Of a stretch of 64,000 bases of DNA, positions 44,474 through 53,188 are shown one piece after another (position 1 is the first letter of the stretch; the number at the start of each line of letters is the position of its first letter). The notes under the pieces were generated by a model that saw nothing but the letters and a program-made list of their open reading frames with translations, did not search any database and was not told the origin of the DNA. Origin of the DNA: Streptomyces sp. YIM 121038 (GTDB taxonomy: Bacteria; Actinomycetota; Actinomycetes; Streptomycetales; Streptomycetaceae). A program made the translations under genes and the position numbers. Location: assembly GCF_006088715.1 (NCBI RefSeq), contig NZ_CP030771.1, positions 4,722,001-4,786,000 on the forward strand. The letters run 5' to 3'.

Positions 44474-46123
44474 TCAGACCCGTGTCACGTCCAGCTCTCC
44501 GGCCGCGTACTGCCTGCGCAGCACCTTCTTGTCGAACTTGCCGACGCTCGTCTTGGGGACGGCGGCCACGAGCGCCCAGCGCTCGGGGAGCTGCCACTTG
44601 GCGACGCGGGTGGCGAGGAAGTCGCGCAGGGCGGCGTAGTCGGCGGTCGCCTCCTCCTTGAGGACGACGGCGGCCAGGGGGCGCTCGCCCCACTTCTCGT
44701 CGGGGACGGCGACGACGGCCGCCTCGGCGACTTCAGGGTGGGACATCAGGGCGTTCTCCAGCGCGACGGAGGAGATCCACTCCCCGCCGGACTTGATGAC
44801 GTCCTTCGCCCGGTCGGTGAGGGTCAGGAAGCCGTCGGCGGAGATGACGCCGACGTCCCCGGTCTTGAGCCAGCCGTCGGCGCTGAACTTGTCCTCGGGC
44901 CGGACGACGTCGCCGCCCGCGCCGCCGTAGTAGGAGCCCGCGATCCAGGGGCCGCGGACCTCCAGTTCGCCCGCGGACTCGCCGTCCCAGGGGAGGTGGC
45001 TGCCGTCGGGGCCGACGAGACGGCCCTCGACCCCGGCCGGGAAGCGGCCTTGGGTGAGGCGGTAGGCCAACTCCTGGTCGGTGCCCACGGCGTGCGCGGG
45101 CGGCCGCGCGACCGTGCCGAGCGGGGAGGTCTCCGTCATGCCCCAGGCGTGGCAGACGCGGACCCCGAGCCGGTCGAAGGCCTCCATCAGGGACGTCGGA
45201 CACGCCGCGCCGCCGATGGTGACCTGGTGCAGACAGCTCACGTCGCGCGGCTTCGCGGTGAGTTCGGCGAGCAGCCCCTGCCAGATGGTGGGCACGGCCG
45301 CGGCGTGCGAGGGGCGCTCGCTCTCGATCATCTCGGCGAGCGGCGCGGGCTGGAGGAAGCGGTCCGGCATCAGCATGCCGACGCCCGTCATGAACGTCGC
45401 GTGCGGCAGCCCCCAGGCGTTGACGTGGAACTGCGGTACGACGACGAGGCTGGTGTCGGCGTCCGTGAGGCCCATGGACTGGGCCATGTTGACCTGCATG
45501 GAGTGCAGATAGATGGAGCGGTGGGAGTAGACGACGCCCTTGGGGTCGCCGGTGGTGCCGGAGGTGTAGCACATGGCGGCGGCCCGGCGTTCGTCGAGCT
45601 CGGGCCAGTCGTAGCCGGTCGGCCTGTCCGCGATCAGCTCCTCGTACTCGTGGACCTGGGCCCGCACGCCGTCGAGGAGGGCGCGGTCGCCGGGGCCGGA
45701 GACGACGAGGTGCTCGACGGTCGGCATCCGGTCGAGCAGCGGCGCGATCAGGCCGAGCAGGGAGCCGTTGACGATGATGACGCGGTCCGCCGCATGGCCG
45801 ACGATCCAGGTGAGCTGCTCGGCGGGCAGCCGCAGATTGAGCGTGTGCAGGACGGCACCCATGCACGGCACGGCGAAGTAGGCCTCGACGTGCTCCGCGT
45901 TGTTCCACATGAACGTGCCCAAAACACTTCCCTCGGTTACCCCGAGGTCGTCGCGTAGCGCGTGGGCGAGCTGTGCGGCTCGGTCGCCGATCTCGGCGAA
46001 TGTACGGCGCTGGGGCTCCGCCTCACCGGTCCACGTGATTACCTTCGAGCTGCTGTGAACCGTACGGCCGTGTTCCAGAATCCGGCTGATCAAGAGGGGA
46101 ACGTCTTGCATTGTGCTCTGCAC
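44474..46123 (-). CDS. Long-chain acyl-CoA synthetase (AMP-forming)
   Basis: A 549-residue ANL-superfamily ligase activating fatty acids to acyl-CoA. The P-loop is [12 protein letters not shown]5 region [11 protein letters not shown]7 [10 protein letters not shown], and the C-terminal Lys is in [11 protein letters not shown]. The GTG start at 46123 is set by AGGAGG six bases upstream; the frame is open further but not protein-like. Coding sequence is complete, but the prophage integrase lies only 75 bp upstream, so the native promoter region has probably been partly replaced. Confidence 0.93.
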   Translation of the reverse strand: MQSTMQDVPLLISRILEHGRTVHSSSKVITWTGEAEPQRRTFAEIGDRAAQLAHALRDDLGVTEGSVLGTFMWNNAEHVEAYFAVPCMGAVLHTLNLRLPAEQLTWIVGHAADRVIIVNGSLLGLIAPLLDRMPTVEHLVVSGPGDRALLDGVRAQVHEYEELIADRPTGYDWPELDERRAAAMCYTSGTTGDPKGVVYSHRSIYLHSMQVNMAQSMGLTDADTSLVVVPQFHVNAWGLPHATFMTGVGMLMPDRFLQPAPLAEMIESERPSHAAAVPTIWQGLLAELTAKPRDVSCLHQVTIGGAACPTSLMEAFDRLGVRVCHAWGMTETSPLGTVARPPAHAVGTDQELAYRLTQGRFPAGVEGRLVGPDGSHLPWDGESAGELEVRGPWIAGSYYGGAGGDVVRPEDKFSADGWLKTGDVGVISADGFLTLTDRAKDVIKSGGEWISSVALENALMSHPEVAEAAVVAVPDEKWGERPLAAVVLKEEATADYAALRDFLATRVAKWQLPERWALVAAVPKTSVGKFDKKVLRRQYAAGELDVTRV

Positions 46124-46212
46124 GGCATGCCTCCTGGTGGGCGTCGCCATGTCGCGACGGCGTGCAGAGATTCTGCGCACGTACCAGGCGGTATGTCACT
46201 ACCTCTCGGTAG
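46124..46212. other. Probable host-prophage junction (attL/attR half-site)
   Basis: This interval separates the acyl-CoA synthetase start from the integrase stop. It holds an imperfect inverted repeat, ACGTACCAGGCGGTATGT (46179-46196), and a short dyad CTACC-TCTC-GGTAG (46199-46212) over the integrase stop. Serine-integrase att sites are short and adjoin int, so the crossover is probably here. The exact core cannot be set without the other end, which is outside the window. Confidence 0.6.
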
Positions 46213-47851
46213 CTTGATTCCTCGCCCCTCGTTGCGGCGTCGGCCACGGGTCCGGCTCCCACAGAGGGTGGATCTCCACCTTGTGGTTCTCAGTGCCGGG
46301 GCCGTTCCTGGTGATCGCCACTCTCCGGATCAGCTTCCGAAGCATCATGTTGCGTTCACGCGTGGCGAGGGTCTTCCACTCCGCGACCGTGCCGACTATC
46401 AGCGGTACGAATTCCTTCCGGTCCCGTATCGGCTCGGCTTCCGGGATGCTGTCGAGTAGTGCCTGTGCCGTGGCCCGCTCCTTACGGATCAGGTCGGCGG
46501 CCTCTTCGTACTCTCCTGGCCCGAAGTCCTCCGGGTTGGCGGCGCGGTCGGCACGGAGTCGGGCGAGCGCCTGGCGCTGCTTGTCGACCTCGGCCTGTGC
46601 GCGGGCGCGTGCTGTGATGTTGTTGGCCTGTTCTGCGGTGCTGTCGTGCTTGGGCGGCTCCGTCTCGGTCGGTGGAGCTGCGTCAATGCCGTCTGCGGCC
46701 TTGGTCTTCAACCACTCGAACACCTCCTTCTCGACGTCGAGTCGTTGGATGAGGATTCCGGGGCATGCTGTGGCGCCCGACTTGGCTCGCAAGCTGCACC
46801 GGTAGCTGAACCCTGGCACGTTGCCCTCTTCGCGGCGGGCGGTGTTGAGGCTGGTGCCGAGGCGGCATCCGGCGCACTTGACCAGGCCGGTCAGTTCGTA
46901 GATGCCTTCGCGGGACCGTGGCGCGGTCGCTGCGACTTCCTTCCTGCGCTGCTGGTAGCTCTGCCAGAGGTCGAAGTCGATCAACTCCTCGTGTGCGCCT
47001 TGGATGTAGACGCGGTTTCGGCAGTGCCCGTCTGCCTTGCGGCATCGGCACTCGGGGTTGTGGACTCGCAGTAGGCCAGCGGCGAAACCGCTGTCCATGA
47101 ATCGGGCCAGGGTTTCGGTCTGCCAGGGACGCCCCTGCGTAGTGCAGTGTCCGGCGCGGTTCAAGGCGCCGCACAGGACGCTGAACCCTGCTCCATCGAC
47201 GTAGGCGCGGTACAGGTCTGCGACGGTCGGGCCTACGGCGAGGTCGACCTCGTACCACTCCTTTTGCAGGCGGAACCCTTCGGGCTCGGTGGCGTCGGGG
47301 ACGCGGCGTCGGTGCCATATGTAGCCGAAGCGACGGCGTCCCTGTGCGGGCAAGCCCAGCTTGTACTTGCGGTGCTCGTGGGTCTCGCGCCACTGCTCGC
47401 CCGCGCGGTCGGACTCGTAGGCGCCGAATTCGAGGATCATTCCGCGTTGGAAGCGGCCTACTGCTGTGGTGGCGTCGACTGGTTCGGTCGCGGATTCGAG
47501 GTCTCCGCCTGCCTTTTCGAGACGTGCTAGCCAGTACTGATTGCCGGTGCGGTCGCGGCCGAAGCGGGAGTAGCGCCACACAGCTACGCCGCGGGCTTCC
47601 CCGGCTTCGCTGCGCTCAATGCACTTGGTGATCTTGCGTTTGAAGTGGCGGCCGCTCACGTCGAGGTCTTCGACCCACGCGATGATGCGGCGGCCTGTTC
47701 GGCGTGCCCATTGGGAGATCGCTTCGCGTTGAAGCTCGGGCGAGATCTTCTCTTCTTTCCACGTACTGACGCGGATGTAGGCGATCCACGGCTCGCCGTC
47801 TTCATCGGGCGGCGAGCCGTGGAAGGTGGCGGGTATGTCGGGTTGGGTCAC
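46199..47851 (-). CDS. int: Large serine integrase
   Basis: A 550-residue phage integrase. The catalytic domain begins WIAYIRVSTWKEEK with nucleophile Ser29; GVAVWRYSRFGRDRTGN and EFGAYESDRAGEQWRE are also conserved. The recombinase domain and a zinc-ribbon-type domain (CAGCRLG ... YRCSLRAKSGATACPG) follow, with a coiled-coil motif before the C-terminus. It resembles actinophage integrases such as those of SV1, TG1 and R4. The GTG start overlaps the stop of the upstream membrane-protein gene, so the two are translationally coupled. Confidence 0.95.
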   Translation of the reverse strand: MTQPDIPATFHGSPPDEDGEPWIAYIRVSTWKEEKISPELQREAISQWARRTGRRIIAWVEDLDVSGRHFKRKITKCIERSEAGEARGVAVWRYSRFGRDRTGNQYWLARLEKAGGDLESATEPVDATTAVGRFQRGMILEFGAYESDRAGEQWRETHEHRKYKLGLPAQGRRRFGYIWHRRRVPDATEPEGFRLQKEWYEVDLAVGPTVADLYRAYVDGAGFSVLCGALNRAGHCTTQGRPWQTETLARFMDSGFAAGLLRVHNPECRCRKADGHCRNRVYIQGAHEELIDFDLWQSYQQRRKEVAATAPRSREGIYELTGLVKCAGCRLGTSLNTARREEGNVPGFSYRCSLRAKSGATACPGILIQRLDVEKEVFEWLKTKAADGIDAAPPTETEPPKHDSTAEQANNITARARAQAEVDKQRQALARLRADRAANPEDFGPGEYEEAADLIRKERATAQALLDSIPEAEPIRDRKEFVPLIVGTVAEWKTLATRERNMMLRKLIRRVAITRNGPGTENHKVEIHPLWEPDPWPTPQRGARNQATER

Positions 47852-48213
47852 TGTGCCTTCCGTTCGGGTTGGCCAATGTGGTGCGGGCGCAGTGTGATCA
47901 CGTTGCCCGCGGCCTGCTCGGCGCGGTGGTTCCGGTTGCCGCCGTGGGGCGGGGTGGGGGCGTCGAGCAGGCCGCGGGCAACGTGATCGAGGGCGCGGGC
48001 GTATCCGGCGCGGTCTGCGGCGTCGAGTTGGTCAGCCGTGGCGCGCTGGGAGGTGTGCACAGTGCGGATGATGAGCAGGGGTACGGCGGACAGGAGGAAG
48101 AAGAGGCCGACCTGCCACAAGGCGTCGTTGCCGCTGAGCAGTCCGATGCCGCCGGTGAACAGCCCTTTTACGAGCAGGGCGATTGCGAGAGCGGGCGTGT
48201 ACCGGTGCGTCAC
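47848..48213 (-). CDS. Small two-helix membrane protein (prophage)
   Basis: A 121-residue protein with two helices (PALAIALLVKGLFTGGIGLL; ALWQVGLFFLLSAVPLLII) and a cytosolic tail. GGAGGAACA precedes GTG 48213. It sits between repressor and integrase and is coupled to int, a position where lysogenic phages often carry superinfection-exclusion proteins; that role is inference. Confidence 0.75.
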   Translation of the reverse strand: MTHRYTPALAIALLVKGLFTGGIGLLSGNDALWQVGLFFLLSAVPLLIIRTVHTSQRATADQLDAADRAGYARALDHVARGLLDAPTPPHGGNRNHRAEQAAGNVITLRPHHIGQPERKAQ

Positions 48214-48228
48214 TGTTCCTCCGTGCGG

Positions 48229-48678
48229 TTAGTTCTCGGCGATGTGTCCCTCGCCGTTCTCGGCTCGCTGCTTGCGCAGGGTTTCTGTCATGGAGACGAA
48301 AAGTTCGATCTTCTGGGGGTCCGTGATGCCCAGCTCTTCGGCTGCCGCTTCGGGGGTCAGGGGGTCGGTTCGCGGGGTCTGGTGCCGGATGGCGTGCAGT
48401 ACGTCGCGGCTGAGGATGCCAGCGGCGACCAGTACCTCGGCCAGAGGCACGTGGAGGGTGTCGGCGATGGCTTCGAGGACTCGCGTCTCGGGGATTCCTT
48501 GGCCGCGCATTGTGCGGCTGACGGATGCAGCGGCGATGCCTGACTCTTTGGCGAACTTGGTCTGTCCGCCGCCCCTAGGTCGGAGGTCGTAGCCGTTGCG
48601 TTCTAGCTGCTCTCGCAACCACGCGGCGAACTCGTCGGGCGTGGCCCTGTCGTTCCCTGATTGGTTCGTTCGTTCCAT
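48229..48678 (-). CDS. XRE-family phage repressor
   Basis: A 149-residue lysogeny-type repressor. The HTH lies at about residues 37-90 (QTKFAKESGIAAASVSRTMR ... VLEAIADTLHVPLAEVLVAAG), with a short C-terminal helical part. ATG 48678 lies in the centre of an operator-like palindrome, has no SD, and follows TATGTT by six bases, so the mRNA is probably leaderless and autoregulated. The frame is open upstream to 48861 but not protein-like. It is the only repressor-like gene by the integrase. Confidence 0.85.
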   Translation of the reverse strand: MERTNQSGNDRATPDEFAAWLREQLERNGYDLRPRGGGQTKFAKESGIAAASVSRTMRGQGIPETRVLEAIADTLHVPLAEVLVAAGILSRDVLHAIRHQTPRTDPLTPEAAAEELGITDPQKIELFVSMTETLRKQRAENGEGHIAEN

Positions 48679-48690
48679 GGATGGAACATA
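48651..48690 (-). promoter_or_regulatory. Repressor promoter and paired operator O1
   Basis: On the plus strand, box CGTTCCATGGATGG (48671-48684) is centred on the repressor start codon; a weaker box CGTTCCCTGATTGG (48651-48664) lies exactly 20 bp away. The -10 hexamer TATGTT (minus strand, 48685-48690) ends six bases before the ATG. Confidence 0.72.
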
Positions 48691-48886
48691 CCGCGCGTGA
48701 ACCGTGGCGACCACGTGATCGTTTGAAGGTGTCCAGAAAGCGTGGGTAAGCCATAGTCCACCCCCCCGGGTTGCGGCTTTCCATTCGAACTGGTGACCGA
48801 TTGTTGTCGGGCATATGCCGTCTGTCAATGCAGATACGTGAATGACCCGCTCCGCATGCATATGCCGATCGAACGCTCGTCCGTCG

Positions 48887-48930
48887 TGTTAGCGTTCCTT
48901 TCATGGAAGGAACGAACCTTCCACGGAAGG
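48887..48930 (+). promoter_or_regulatory. cro promoter and paired operator O2
   Basis: Boxes CCTTTCATGGAAGG (48897-48910) and CCTTCCACGGAAGG (48917-48930) are 20 bp centre to centre. An extended -10, TGTTAGCGT (48887-48895), ends seven bases before ATG 48903, which is the centre of the first box. No SD is present, so transcription probably starts at the start codon. Confidence 0.75.
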
Positions 48931-49148
48931 ACGATGCCCGTATGTACGACCGCGCCGCCCTGGTCTCCGCCGCCCGCAAAGCGGGGGACCGCACTCCGTC
49001 AGACACGGCTCGCCGGTTGAAAGTTGCACGTAACACCGCATGGCGTTTGTGGCACGGACACACCGCGCCAAGTGCCCTTGTTGCTGCGGCAGTTGAGCAG
49101 CACTACGGCGTTTCCGCTGGTCAGCTAGTGCAGCGAGCCGCCGCATGA
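48903..49148 (+). CDS. Cro-like small DNA-binding protein
   Basis: An 81-residue protein with a single HTH (TPSDTARRLKVARNTAWRLW ... EQHYGVSAGQLVQ), divergent from the repressor: the cro position. If translated from leaderless ATG 48903 its first residues MEGTNLP are encoded by the operator; ATG 48942 with GGAAGGA ten bases upstream would give a 68-residue form. It heads the early operon. Confidence 0.8.
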   Translation: MEGTNLPRKDDARMYDRAALVSAARKAGDRTPSDTARRLKVARNTAWRLWHGHTAPSALVAAAVEQHYGVSAGQLVQRAAA

Positions 49149-49339
49149 GCGGGCTGGTCATCCCCCGCGAGCAGGCATTCGCCGCTGCCCGCCGGGTCCT
49201 CGACGCCGCCCGCCGCCGCCGCGACACCGACCGCGCCGCGGGGCGCCTCGCCCCCGAGGTCGAACTCATCTTGCGGCGCCTCGAACGGCAGCAGCGTGCC
49301 GAGCAGGCGCCCGCCGTCGAGCACCGCACCGCCGCCTGA
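49145..49339 (+). CDS. Small helical phage protein, 64 residues
   Basis: ATG overlaps the upstream stop (ATGA). It is arginine-rich and helical (AFAAARRVLDAARRRRDTDR). No family is recognised. Translational coupling to the Cro-like gene supports it. Confidence 0.65.
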   Translation: MSGLVIPREQAFAAARRVLDAARRRRDTDRAAGRLAPEVELILRRLERQQRAEQAPAVEHRTAA

Positions 49340-49346
49340 AAACGCC

Positions 49347-49379
49347 GAGGGCCGCCCGGATGCGACCCGGACGGCCCTC
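49347..49379 (+). terminator. Hairpin after the cro mini-operon
   Basis: GAGGGCCG/CGGCCCTC arms with an inner CCGG/CCGG pair form a 12-bp stem with one mismatch. It may limit early transcription when no antiterminator acts. Confidence 0.6.
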
Positions 49380-49406
49380 TCGACCGCACCCCGAGAGGTA
49401 CCGATC

Positions 49407-49760
49407 GTGAACACCCCTCAGCGTACCGACAGACCGGCCGCCACCGAGGCCGAGAGGCACCGCACCCGCACGGACGTCATCGCGCGGCAGCTCGAACAGA
49501 TCGCCCCGGGCGCCGCGCTCGTGCGGACCGCCCCCGTGACGACCGACCGCGACGGCGAGCAGCGCGTCTCGACGTGGGTCTCCCTCGACGACGCCCTCGG
49601 CGGACCGATCGCCGCCGACCGCGATGCCCACCGCGCCGCCCACGGCCTGTTGCGCCGCATGTTCCCCGCCGCCGACTGGACCCGTCCGCAGGTATACGAC
49701 GCGATCACGGGCGTACTCGCCGTCGACGAGCCGACCATGCCCGAGGAGCTGCACACGTGA
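49407..49760 (+). CDS. Phage early protein, 117 residues, unknown
   Basis: GTG 49407 (GAGAGG upstream) opens TPQRTDRPAATEAERHRTRT ... TMPEELHT. It is soluble with helical predicted content and no recognised domain. It is coupled to the next gene by a GTGA overlap. Confidence 0.65.
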   Translation: MNTPQRTDRPAATEAERHRTRTDVIARQLEQIAPGAALVRTAPVTTDRDGEQRVSTWVSLDDALGGPIAADRDAHRAAHGLLRRMFPAADWTRPQVYDAITGVLAVDEPTMPEELHT

Positions 49761-50137
49761 TCCGCCCCCAACTCTCCGCCGACGGCCTCGCCGTCCGCCT
49801 GCCGCTCGCCGAGCACGTCGACCCGGTGCTCGACGACCTCGCCCTCGCCTACGCCCAGGACCCCGAGGCCGTTGGCCGCCTGCTCGCCGCGCACGCCGCA
49901 AGCGTCGTCGCCCTCGACGTCGCGATGTGCAGCGAGGACGCCACCGACTACGGACGCGCCGTGCGCGCCGCCGAGGCCGACGCCACCCGCGAGGCCCTGC
50001 TCGACGACTGCCCGGCCGCCGTCGCCCTCGACCCCCTGCTCGCCCCCGACGACGCGATCACCCTCGCCGGACGCATCACCCGGGCCGCCGCCCACATCCG
50101 CCACCGCACCGCCCCGGAAGGAACCACCCGCCCGTGA
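49757..50137 (+). CDS. Phage early protein, 126 residues, unknown
   Basis: GTG 49757 overlaps the previous stop. The sequence (IRPQLSADGLAVRLPLAEHV ... RTAPEGTTRP) is Ala-rich and helical. No family is recognised. It overlaps the RecT-like gene by 4 bp, so it belongs to the same unit. Confidence 0.65.
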   Translation: MIRPQLSADGLAVRLPLAEHVDPVLDDLALAYAQDPEAVGRLLAAHAASVVALDVAMCSEDATDYGRAVRAAEADATREALLDDCPAAVALDPLLAPDDAITLAGRITRAAAHIRHRTAPEGTTRP

Positions 50138-51375
50138 CCGTGACCACCCTGCCCACCGCCCACGCGCCGACCGCCGTCGCCCCGGCCCGCGGGGGTGCCC
50201 TGTCCCTCTCCCACATGAGCCCGTACGAGGCGTGGCAGTTCTGCGAGTCCCTTGCCAACACCCCTCTCTTGCCGGACGCCTACCGCAAGCAGCCCGCGAG
50301 CGTGTTGTGGGCGATGGAGTACGGGCGCGCGCTCGGCCTCGACGTCGTCACCACGATCACGACCATTCACGTGATCAAGGGCAAGCCGTGCCAGTCCGCC
50401 GACCTCATGCTCGGCCGTACCCGGTCCGCCGGGCACCGCGTGCGCATCACGTCCGAGCGCACCCGGTGCGAGGTGCGCATCATGCGGCACGACGACCCCG
50501 ACGACGAGACCGTCATCGAGTGGGTACTCGACGACGCCGTTACGGCGGGTCTGTGCACGCTGGTCGACGGCCGCCCGCGCGCCCGCGACCAGAAGGGACA
50601 GCCGCAGCCGTGGGAGAAGTTCCCGCGCGCCATGCTGCGGGCCCGTGCCATCGCCGAGGCCGTGCGCATCGCGTGCCCCGAAGTGCTGCACGGCGCGATC
50701 TACACGCCCGAGGAACTCGGCGCCGTCGTCGACCAGGAAGGTAACCCGGTCGTCGTCGAGCGGGCCGACGCTCCGCCCGTGCAAGAGGGCGTGACCGTTG
50801 TCCAGTCGACGCCGAACGGCCCGCCGCCGCGCGACTTTCTCGCCGAGGCCGCCGCCACCGCCGACGCCGAGCAGCTCGCCGCGATCCTCGCCGACGCCGA
50901 AGCCAACGGCGCTCCCACGGAATACATGACGTGCCTCGCCGAGATCCGCGACGCACACGCCGCCGAGTCGGTCGGCCCGGTGCGTGCTCTGCACACCGCG
51001 GCCAAGGAGCGAGGAGCGCACCCCGACCACCTCGCCCGCCTCGCCGCCATCGGCGCCACCAAGCCGGGCGCCAAACAGCCGGACACCGGGGACGAGAAGC
51101 ACACGGCGCGCGACGAGCAGGGCACCCCGGCCGGACCCGCTCCGCACTCGGTGTCCGACGCCGTCGCCGCCGAGGCCGCCATACCCGGCAGCGTGGTCAC
51201 CGCGGAGCAGGCCGCCGCCGAGGCCGAGAACGCGCTCCGCCTCGCCGCGAGCCGCGCCCAACTCACCGACCTCGACGCCGCGTTCGAGCGCGCGCACGGC
51301 CTGCCGATCGAGCAGGCCCCGGCCGCCACCCTCGACGCGTTCCGCGTCCTGATCGAGAACGGGGCCGCCCGGTGA
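50134..51375 (+). CDS. RecT-like single-strand annealing protein
   Basis: A 413-residue protein. The N-terminal 230 residues carry the pattern I associate with actinophage RecT-like proteins: LLPDAYRKQPASVLWAMEYG, then TTITTIHVIKGKPCQSADLM, and KFPRAMLRARAIAEAVRIAC. The C-terminal half is Ala/Glu-rich, probably flexible. Such proteins anneal homologous single strands during phage recombination and replication. A nuclease partner is not evident, although the next gene is a candidate. AAGGAA precedes GTG 50134. Confidence 0.72.
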   Translation: MTVTTLPTAHAPTAVAPARGGALSLSHMSPYEAWQFCESLANTPLLPDAYRKQPASVLWAMEYGRALGLDVVTTITTIHVIKGKPCQSADLMLGRTRSAGHRVRITSERTRCEVRIMRHDDPDDETVIEWVLDDAVTAGLCTLVDGRPRARDQKGQPQPWEKFPRAMLRARAIAEAVRIACPEVLHGAIYTPEELGAVVDQEGNPVVVERADAPPVQEGVTVVQSTPNGPPPRDFLAEAAATADAEQLAAILADAEANGAPTEYMTCLAEIRDAHAAESVGPVRALHTAAKERGAHPDHLARLAAIGATKPGAKQPDTGDEKHTARDEQGTPAGPAPHSVSDAVAAEAAIPGSVVTAEQAAAEAENALRLAASRAQLTDLDAAFERAHGLPIEQAPAATLDAFRVLIENGAAR

Positions 51376-52004
51376 CCGCGCAGACCGACCCCCAGCAGGC
51401 CGAGGACGAGACCACCGCGCCCGAGCCGCTCGCCGTCCGCGACGCCGTGACCCGACAGGCCGTTCTCGGCGCTCTGCTCGACGAGGTCAAGACCGCCTAC
51501 AAAGACGCCAAGAAGGCCGCCGACGACCTGCTCGACCGCGCGTACCGGGCGGGCGGCACCACCAAGACCGACGCGACGCTTCCCGACGGCACACGGATCG
51601 GTTCCGTCTCCCGGCAGGGCGGCGAGCGCGAGGCGCAGGTCGTCGACGAGGAGGCGTTCCGCGCGTGGGTGCGGGACCACTACCCGACCGAGCACGTCGT
51701 CGAGTTCGTGCCCGCCCAGGTGGTGACCGCCGTACGCCCCGGGTTCGCGGGCAAGATCCTCGCCGAGGCGACCGCCGCCGGTACGGCGAAGTACGTCGAC
51801 CCCTCTACGGCCGAGGTACACGCCCTGCCCGGTGTCGAGTTGAGGCCGTCGAGGGCCGCCTCGCACCGGCTCACCTACACCCGAGGCAGCAAGGCCCAGC
51901 CGACCGACGGGCGCGGCCTGGTCGCCGCCGCCTGGCGGGCGGGCGCCCTGCTCGACCACCTGCCCGCCCTCGCTCCCGCGACCCCCGCCGAGGCCGAGCA
52001 GTGA
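51372..52004 (+). CDS. Phage protein following RecT, 210 residues, unknown
   Basis: GTG 51372 overlaps the RecT stop. A helical N-terminal half (VLGALLDEVKTAYKDAKKAA) is followed by a beta-rich middle (DGTRIGSVSRQGGEREAQVV). Its position after a RecT-like gene suggests a role in recombination or nuclease control, but no nuclease motif is seen. It resembles no family I can name. Confidence 0.65.
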   Translation: MTAQTDPQQAEDETTAPEPLAVRDAVTRQAVLGALLDEVKTAYKDAKKAADDLLDRAYRAGGTTKTDATLPDGTRIGSVSRQGGEREAQVVDEEAFRAWVRDHYPTEHVVEFVPAQVVTAVRPGFAGKILAEATAAGTAKYVDPSTAEVHALPGVELRPSRAASHRLTYTRGSKAQPTDGRGLVAAAWRAGALLDHLPALAPATPAEAEQ

Positions 52005-52156
52005 CCGCCCCGCGGGCCGAGGACAAGCCGCCGCCGTCGTGCGAGTACGGCCGTCCCCGGTGCCACGCCCAGCCCGCCCGCCTCTACCCGTGCGGTTGGC
52101 GATGCGAGGAGCACCAGCCCGCCCGGACGCGCCCGGACGTCCGCGCCGCCCAGTGA
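52001..52156 (+). CDS. Short zinc-ribbon-like protein, 51 residues
   Basis: GTG 52001 overlaps the previous stop. Cys and His are spaced CEYGRPRCH ... CGWRCEEH, a probable treble-clef or zinc-ribbon site. Small single-zinc proteins are common in actinophage early regions. Too short for confident assignment. Confidence 0.55.
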   Translation: MTAPRAEDKPPPSCEYGRPRCHAQPARLYPCGWRCEEHQPARTRPDVRAAQ

Positions 52157-52225
52157 CCGCCCCGGGGCGAGGACGAGCCACCGACGCCCCTCGCCCCGGG
52201 CGCCCATCCCAAGGAGCACAACCCC

Positions 52226-53188
52226 GTGACTTGGTTCAAAGTCGACGACACCGCCCACGCGCACCCGAAGTTGCTCAAGGCCGGTAATGCCGCCCTCGGC
52301 CTGTGGGTTCGCGCGGGCGCCTACGCCGCCCAGCACCTCACCGAGGGCGTGATTCCGGGTGTCGTCGCCCAGTTGTACGGCACCGCCCCTCAGGCCCGGA
52401 AGCTGGTTGCGTCCGGTCTGTGGCACCCGGCGGACCACGACTGCACCCGGTGCAAGCAGCCCGCTTCGGGCGACTACGTGATGCACGACTTCCTGATCTA
52501 CAACCCGAGCCGTGCGCGCGTCGAGGACGACCGCGCCGCCGCCGCCGAGCGCCAGAAACGAGCCCGCGAGAAGGCCGCCGAGCAGCGGAACCAGGAGCGT
52601 AATCCGCTCGATTCATCGGCGAATCGTCCGCGAACCATCGACGTTCCGTGGGCCGAAAATCGTGAACCGTCCGCGAATCAGATCGAGTTCCCCGACGACA
52701 TCGCAGGTCAGGGCGTCCCGTCACAGCGTGACGCCGTCGACCCGTCACGGTCCCCCCGACCCGACCCGACCCGTCCCGCTGTACCTCCTACGGAGGTACA
52801 GCAAGCTAGCTACGGCTACGGCTCGACCCCCGCCGTCCCGCCGAACTGTCGGCCGTTGCGTGACGCGCTCACCGCCGCCGGGATCGTCGTCGAGTGGTCC
52901 CTCGCCGAGGCCGAATGGTTCCGCCTCGAAGCGGTCGTGCAGCGCACCGCCGTGCCCGCCCTGGTCGACCACGCCCGCGAGCAGTGGCGCCGCGCCCGCT
53001 CCCGCCCGCGCTCCGTCCGCTACTTCCTGCCCGGATGGACCGCGCTCCCGCCCGTTCCGACCGGAGCCCCGACCTCGCCCGGCGCCGACGTGATCCCGCT
53101 CGACGCCGCCCGCCCCGGCCGCGTGCAGCGCGCCGCCGACCTGTTCCGTACCGCCGCGCACGACGACCCACAGGAGTCGGCCCAGTGA
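52226..53188 (+). CDS. Winged-helix phage replication protein
   Basis: A 320-residue protein. The N-terminus (WFKVDDTAHAHPKLLKAG ... ALGLWVRAGAYAAQHLTEGV ... HDFLIYNPSR) is the winged-helix module common in actinophage replication initiators or helicase loaders. A charged helix and an unstructured middle follow, then a C-terminal domain (VEWSLAEAEWFRLEAVVQ ... YFLPGWTALPP). It may act at the phage origin. GTG 52226 follows AAGGAG. Confidence 0.72.
   Translation: MTWFKVDDTAHAHPKLLKAGNAALGLWVRAGAYAAQHLTEGVIPGVVAQLYGTAPQARKLVASGLWHPADHDCTRCKQPASGDYVMHDFLIYNPSRARVEDDRAAAAERQKRAREKAAEQRNQERNPLDSSANRPRTIDVPWAENREPSANQIEFPDDIAGQGVPSQRDAVDPSRSPRPDPTRPAVPPTEVQQASYGYGSTPAVPPNCRPLRDALTAAGIVVEWSLAEAEWFRLEAVVQRTAVPALVDHAREQWRRARSRPRSVRYFLPGWTALPPVPTGAPTSPGADVIPLDAARPGRVQRAADLFRTAAHDDPQESAQ

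Noticed and set aside
44474..46123. Integration inside the acyl-CoA synthetase gene, as for phage R4
   Set aside because: The coding sequence is complete with its own SD and start, and I do not see the R4 core GAAGCAGTGGTA in it.
52153..52287. Additional GTG-start frame after the 51-residue zinc-ribbon protein
   Set aside because: It runs antiphase into the replication gene, its sequence is Arg/Pro shadow-like, and the AAGGAG-preceded GTG at 52226 is far better supported.
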